Assembly (NCBI RefSeq): GCF_000715075.1
Contig: NC_134096.1
Location: 62,629,854 to 62,693,853, forward strand
Direction: 5' to 3'
DNA: 64,000 bases
Source of the DNA: Nicotiana tabacum
Taxonomy: Eukaryota; Streptophyta; Magnoliopsida; Solanales; Solanaceae
Notes under the pieces: model-generated
The model's database searches: none
What the model saw: the letters and a program-made list of their open reading frames with translations, nothing else
Told to the model about the DNA's origin: nothing
Shown: piece after piece, positions 58,769 to 64,000 of the stretch
Numbering within the stretch: the stretch's first letter is position 1
Layout of the letters: each line of letters starts with the position of its first letter
Program-made: the position numbers and the translations under genes

Positions 58769-61113
58769 CCACCCCACACTTAAACTCTTGCTCATCCTCG
58801 AGCAACTTAAAATTAAGTGCATAGGCAAGAAATACCTTTCAAAACATACTCAAGCATCACACCAATGGCAATGGTTTATATCAACGCTTAGAACCCATCA
58901 TATGCACTCTTCATACATTTTTCCATTTTTAGACCAATGCCAAGACTATTTAAAATTATTGTATGATTCTTCTAACATCCTAGCCTCAAAAATTAACTCC
59001 ACTACATTCCTCTTTGTGACTCGCTTCTTGTGCAAACTAAAGATATGAGTTTCTTACCAATCCATTGTAAAGCATGTGCCCTCACCGACAAAACAAAGAG
59101 GGTAATCAGTTCGCACACTCCAATATGAATTCAAGTACAATTTAAGGACTCATAGAATGAAAGAATTCACTCTCTCTCACAAAGAAACTCATGTTCCCCC
59201 AAAGCTCATACCATAGGCTTGCCCGTAATGTAAGTCTCTACTAATTTAAGCTCGCAAAGTCTAGGATCAATTAGATCTTCATGGGTTATAATGTAGGCTA
59301 AGGGACGGGTAGGATAGATATGGATAATAGTGACTAACCCTCCTAAGCACTTTTAATACAATACACTTTAACTTTTAAGAATATCCTTTTCATGATCACT
59401 CAACATATCGCTACGACACCATAAATAACGTAGCCCATTGACTTTAAGCACATCTACATAAGCACTAGCACATATCAAAGTGAATTGGAGGGATTTTCCT
59501 TTTTTTTTTGTTCAAAATCTTTTCAACACCCTTCATAAATTGGTATTTCCAACTAGTAGCTCTCTTCATTCACACATGCACATTTTGGCCTTTCTATGAT
59601 TCCACTAAAAAACTACCCAATCTCTTTTCCTTCACTTCTAGCGACTTAAGTGCTTTCGGAGGTAAAGGTTCAACAAGATTTAATTAAGAACAAAAGGGAT
59701 TCGTCTTGTAATGTGGGTACCAAAGAAAAGGTTTACATGCTTAAACAGGCTAACAATGGATAATTTTATCACTGGTCGGCAATTAGCTCAGAGGCCAATC
59801 AAAGAAATGCCTATATCATTTTCTAGACTCGCAAAGCTTACTTATTTTGCTTCAACTCATACACAGGTCAAGTTCTAGACTAGCAAGGGACGACACATAG
59901 TACAACCAAATCTCACTTCACACAATGCACATAACTTACTCAGGACGGCTCAGACCCCACTCTCAAGTTAAAACAACTAGCACAGTCATAATATAACTCA
60001 ATCACATAGGAGGTACATAATAGGAGTCAAAGGACGAGACCAAGTGTCAGAATAAGTCGCATATACTCTCAAGGCATATAGTCACAAGACTCAAGAAGAA
60101 AGTACTCAGCACAAATGCTTCAGCTCTAAGCCCCGACATAAAACATGTCAAAAAGCATAGATACTCAAGCTCTTCCCATTCCATTATCAATTCAAAAATA
60201 AAAAATAATGGACTTTTTTTTGTATTTTTCTTTGGACTTTAAACCCTCAAAAAAACTGTCTAGGAGGTCCATCGTCAGGAAAAGTCCAAAACTTTTTGCA
60301 TACAAGAAAAAAAAAATTACTACCTGGTTCAAAGAGTCATCCCTTGAAAAAGAACCGTGGCCATAAGAAAAACCAAGAGGGATTATTTCTACCTAATTTT
60401 ATTTATTTATTTGATTTTTGATTTTTTTTCAACTCACATAAAATAATATAACTAAAATAGCATAGAAAATCACCCAAACAGTCTCTTCACCCACACTTAA
60501 AATTGTGTATTGTCCTCAATGCACACCCATAAATACAAGATGGTAAAAGAAACTCCCTAGTAGGTCAAAGGCCGAAGTATTAGCAACTCATGGGGTACTC
60601 AGACTTCCCCCAGACTTGGTTCTTTGTGAGGGCACCCCACATTTAGTTCTAACCATCTCACTTGCTTTTGGTTTCTTCCAATGGATTTTCTTCTCATGCT
60701 CCTATAAAATAAAAAATGACACTACAAAAATAATACAATAAAATAATAAAAATAAAAGAAAGCAGTAAAGTTGGGTTACCTTCCAACAAGCGCTTGATTT
60801 AACATCGTGGCATGACGCGTATCACTTTTTGCTTCCACCTTGAGCATATGAATTGAACCCCAAGTTTTTCTTCAAGTTTATGATTATGCTCATGGGACGG
60901 TTTAAATTCTTGCGAGCCAAAAATTAAATAAATTATCATGCACTTTTTGGCTCTCCGCCGAGGAGTGTCACCTTGCCTAGATGACCTTGAAAATTTCAAA
61001 ATATAAGGCTCATCTACCTCTTCCTTGGACTCCTCTTTATACTCGTAAAGATCCATTCTTATTTCACTGTCCGAACATAATGTAGAGAAGTGTTTGGAAT
61101 GAGGTCCAACGCG
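58769..61113 (-). mobile_element. Non-coding internal region of element G
   Basis: About 2.3 kb between the gag-like frame and the polypurine tract shows no protease, RT or integrase motif. It is AT-rich, with short poly-T/A runs near 60215-60430. Confidence 0.6.
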
Positions 61114-61773
61114 CTAAAATACATGAACTTCAAGATTTTCAACATCCTTAAAACCAATCACACTAGAGTCAACTAAATTTGTATACTCAATGTCCTTGGT
61201 TGACTCTAATATTACTTCTTCAACATCGGCATCCTCAAATTCTAGCAGGTTAGAGTGTTGGTGTTCTACTTTGGACCCCTCCATTGGCACCTCAATTTCC
61301 ATCTCTAATACACACTGCTCATGGCTACTATCCATAATATTAACATGTTGAGCATTAAAAGCTTCAATTAGTTGACTCACTTGAGCTTCCAAGTTGCGAA
61401 TAGTTACATCTTGCCTTTGTACCCGCAGTTGTGTCTCATCATTCTTTTCCACAATGTACCTTAGCATATCCTTGATCTCTTTCAGGTTGTCATCCCCAGG
61501 TTCTTTGTTCCTGTTAACCTCACAAGAAAAAGTAGAACCATTATAGTGATGGGTTAGGGGAGGATAAGAAATATAAGCACAACCATGAAAGTGCCCATCT
61601 TGACCACCACACATATCACACACATTCCACATATAAGATTGAGTTGGTGCACATAACTCGCTCTCGAAAATATTTTGATAATTTTGGCATGGGTGGTTTC
61701 CTCCACAATATGTATAAGGAGGATCAAAAGTGGAAGTACTAACATCAAAACTCTCATAATTTCAAGATGCCAT
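61114..61773 (-). pseudogene. gag-like ORF of non-autonomous element G
   Basis: The frame opens with ATG GCA TCT and a TGA as fourth codon, then is open to 61114. It carries two cysteine motifs (YCGGNHPCQNY and CDMCGGQDGHFHGC), close to the CxxCGGxH knuckle of Athila gag. A coiled coil about 40 residues long follows (KEIKDMLRYIVEKNDETQ … NLEAQVSQL), then an acidic tail. Only this gag portion is present, so the element codes for no enzymes. Starting at an internal Met (61632) gives 172 aa. Confidence 0.55.
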
Positions 61774-61880
61774 GTTTCTCAAATTACCAAGTAAAACAAA
61801 AAAAAATCAAATACTAGAAAACAAAATAAAAGTTCAAACTTGAAACCTAGCAATATGTACACCTACAGCTACACTGTTAG

Positions 61881-61899
61881 TTCCCCGGCATCGGCGTCA
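61881..61899 (-). other. Primer-binding site of element G
   Basis: The minus strand reads TGACGCCGATGCCGGGGAA, a variant of the Athila/Tat tRNA-Asp-type site. The AATTT spacer to the LTR end is as in the 19-25 kb element. Confidence 0.75.
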
Positions 61900-61904
61900 A
61901 AATT

Positions 61905-62319
61905 TGATCACGCCCAACTGTAGTCCTAAAAAGGATAAGCGGTTGCTGCAAATATAATCTGGTCTAAAAGTCTAAGTCGAATCCCACAGAGAACTAAGGT
62001 TTAGCTATAACTATTCACTATCACTAAGAAGACAAGCTCAAACAATTTCTAAGTTATAAATATATTTCTAACTAATTAACTAACAACTTAAAATAGTAAA
62101 TTAACAACTAAAGATACTAAGGGTTGGAGACAAGATTAAGAAGGTCTAGAGTTATGATTTCCCCAATTGCCGGAATCCTTCTCACTACGTCTCCTATAAT
62201 TTCGCCTAATTATTCGCTACTGATCGTGAGCACTTTAGGTGTCGTAATTCTCTTCCGAGCAACTACTATAATTTACTAGACATATTCTCCCAAACTATGC
62301 TAGCTGACACTATCTTACC
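61905..62319 (-). mobile_element. 5' LTR of element G, interrupted
   Basis: It runs from the LTR's 3' terminus (minus …TGATCA) up to TATCTTACC, where element H begins. The 57.87-kb copy continues past this point with GCTTACTATGACC. Confidence 0.7.
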
Positions 62320-64000
62320 TGTTATACCCTATATTTTCATATATAAAAGTGCGTCGTAAGCAAACTAATGTAAGACCAAAAATGAGATCATCTTTGGAAG
62401 TATATAAAGTAAGTTATCATATTACCTTAGAGGTTACAAATGTTGAAGATCATGAACAACAAGTACAAAGAGGGTTGGAAGGTTCAGAAGCTAAAGGAAT
62501 TGAAGAAAATAATGTTTTGTCGAAAGTCGACAAGTTGGGAATGTTATAACATGTACTTTTGGGGTGAGACTAGGGTACTTAACATGATAAGGAGGTTATG
62601 TTATGATTTATGTTAGTCGTATGATAGTCGTGTGTTATGTTTTGAAGTCAAGCGAGTTGTGGAACAAAAGTCGATGAAAGTCATCACAAGTTACGTTCAT
62701 AAGTTTTACTGAAACTTTGGGTCAAATGTAACTGCGATTTTCTTTGCTTTAGGGAAGCGTCTTCTTGAATGACCATTCTCTGAATTTCTCATGAATTTTC
62801 TTATGTTGTCCATTCCATTATCGCTGGAATGAAATCTGAAATTCTCATGATGACGACCATTGTTAAATCACTCAGTCCCTAATTCATTTTTAGTTTATCT
62901 TGTTCATCAGTCCATACTGATTTCTATTACTCTAAGGTCTAACTTTTCCTTCTGGTAATCACGTTAGAGTCATGAACTTATTTCTCGAAATGAGGATGAC
63001 TTTATGGTCCATACTCTTTTGTTGTCACAAGGCATGTCGTCTCTCATCTTTTCCTTTACTTAACTATAGACTCTGTAATACTATCATTTCATTTTTTTTT
63101 CTACCATTGTCATCCATGTATCACATCTTACTCATAATGCTTTCTTATCTCTCTTCTTATTTCCCTGCTAATATTTCTGCCGATCGCTTTCTTTTGAAAA
63201 CTTCAACAAGACATTCTTTTGCTTTTAGCTCCCCTTGGTTCATTCATTGGCTCTTCGGGTTGCCTAGCATTCTCTCTCTACTAGGGACGGGAGCCATACT
63301 AAGGTAATATTTATTCCTTCCAGGATTTCAGTGCATGTCTTTGAACATTCCAGTATTCATATCTAGCTATACTATTCTGGAGTGCACCATCTGGGTGTTT
63401 CACAAGAAGATTCATTAGCATATTTGCAATATCCCTCGAAAATGTCAACAAACGCAGACAATCCATCCATCATTTTGGGTTACTCTAACCCCAGTCAGAT
63501 CCTGATATCCCGTCCTTCTCTTAAACTATATCTGTTAGCTCCCATAGGGAATAACTGAGATGGGTGTGGCCGGTTGTACATACCTCTGTTACCGTTGAAG
63601 GTAACTAAAAATGCTTATATTTCTCTGCCTAAGTTGCAAATATTGATAATCTTCATTAACTGGGTGCGCCGTACCCTTCTTCACCTTGCTTCTTTTACTT
63701 GTTGAAACTTGTATCTAGCTTCTAAATCTCTTATTCCTTTTTACCGTAAGAGTGGATAGATATTCTTGCCTTAGGGATCCTTATCAAGAAGCTTACACAT
63801 CTTAGTATCCACATGTTCTACTGGAGACCTTACATTTACTCATCATAAGCATGGTGCAAAATCGAGTTCCTCTGACTCAATTCTTCCACAACCATATTCA
63901 ATCCCTTACCAACCGTCTTTCTAGATGTCTGTATCATTGTATTACGAATATAATAGAATTTAGGAATCTAAATTCTTACAAGTTAGTTCTACCACACGAT
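62320..64000 (+). mobile_element. Element H: LTR beginning TGTTATACCC, runs out of the window
   Basis: TG follows TTACC at the break in G's LTR. The first ~430 bases look like an LTR. From about 62750 the sequence changes to pyrimidine-rich, non-coding sequence that resembles a minus-strand retrotransposon interior, so a further insertion is possible. No protein motif was seen. Confidence 0.45.

Noticed and set aside
1..64000. Endogenous pararetrovirus or other viral insert
   Set aside because: All RT and integrase pieces fit Ty3/gypsy retrotransposons with LTRs and primer sites. No movement or coat protein motif was seen.

Overview
This is a plant nuclear window. It has spliced genes with GT-AG introns, a eukaryotic-type tRNA-Asn gene, SINEs of the TS type first known from tobacco, and a thick layer of nested LTR retrotransposons. 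The LTR style (TGTAACGACC...GGGTCGTGACA with a TGGTATCAGAGC primer-binding site) and the TS SINE point to Solanaceae, probably Nicotiana. That assignment is inference from repeat style, not from a search.

Layout. 1-7050: a non-autonomous LTR element (E1) split by a solo LTR with a perfect 5-bp target-site duplication (TSD). 7051-8840: a single-copy-looking island with a decayed gene for a small secreted cysteine-rich peptide (minus strand) and pieces of its duplicates. 8840-18102: 21-bp tandem arrays and a decayed autonomous Ty3/gypsy element (B; gag, protease and RT pieces), with a minus-strand non-autonomous element (C) inside it. 18103-19062: a SINE and a second copy of the 7.05-7.66 kb island. 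19063-25390: a decayed Athila-type Ty3/gypsy element with one long RNase H/integrase frame. 25391-38740: an LTR (F, plus) broken by a minus-strand solo LTR (TSD CTTCC) and by a minus-strand non-autonomous element (D), whose own LTR carries an inserted RT fragment. 38741-43605: the 21-bp array again, a 31-bp minisatellite, and a solo LTR (TSD AATTT).

43.6-55.9 kb is the genic part. A mitochondrial-type glycine-rich RRM protein gene (plus; four coding exons, 260 aa, a 5'UTR intron) faces tail-to-tail a 12-exon gene for a KH-domain protein of the RIK type (RS2-interacting KH protein; minus; 591 aa). All exon joins keep frame. A TS SINE with a perfect 16-bp TSD sits in the last RIK intron, and an intact tRNA-Asn(GTT) gene lies 269 bp upstream of the RIK start codon.

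55.9-64 kb: an ~880-bp direct tandem duplication that includes one edge of a minus-strand, gag-only Athila-like element (G, to 62319), whose 5' LTR is interrupted by a further LTR (H).

The two expressed-looking genes are both RNA-binding proteins (organelle RNA processing; nuclear KH factor linked to chromatin/AS1-type repression), but nothing in the sequence shows a joint function. The most notable unexplained structure is in the LTRs. Six LTR copies carry, at the matching place just upstream of the promoter, a block of CpG-rich near-palindromic short repeats whose motif differs completely from copy to copy.
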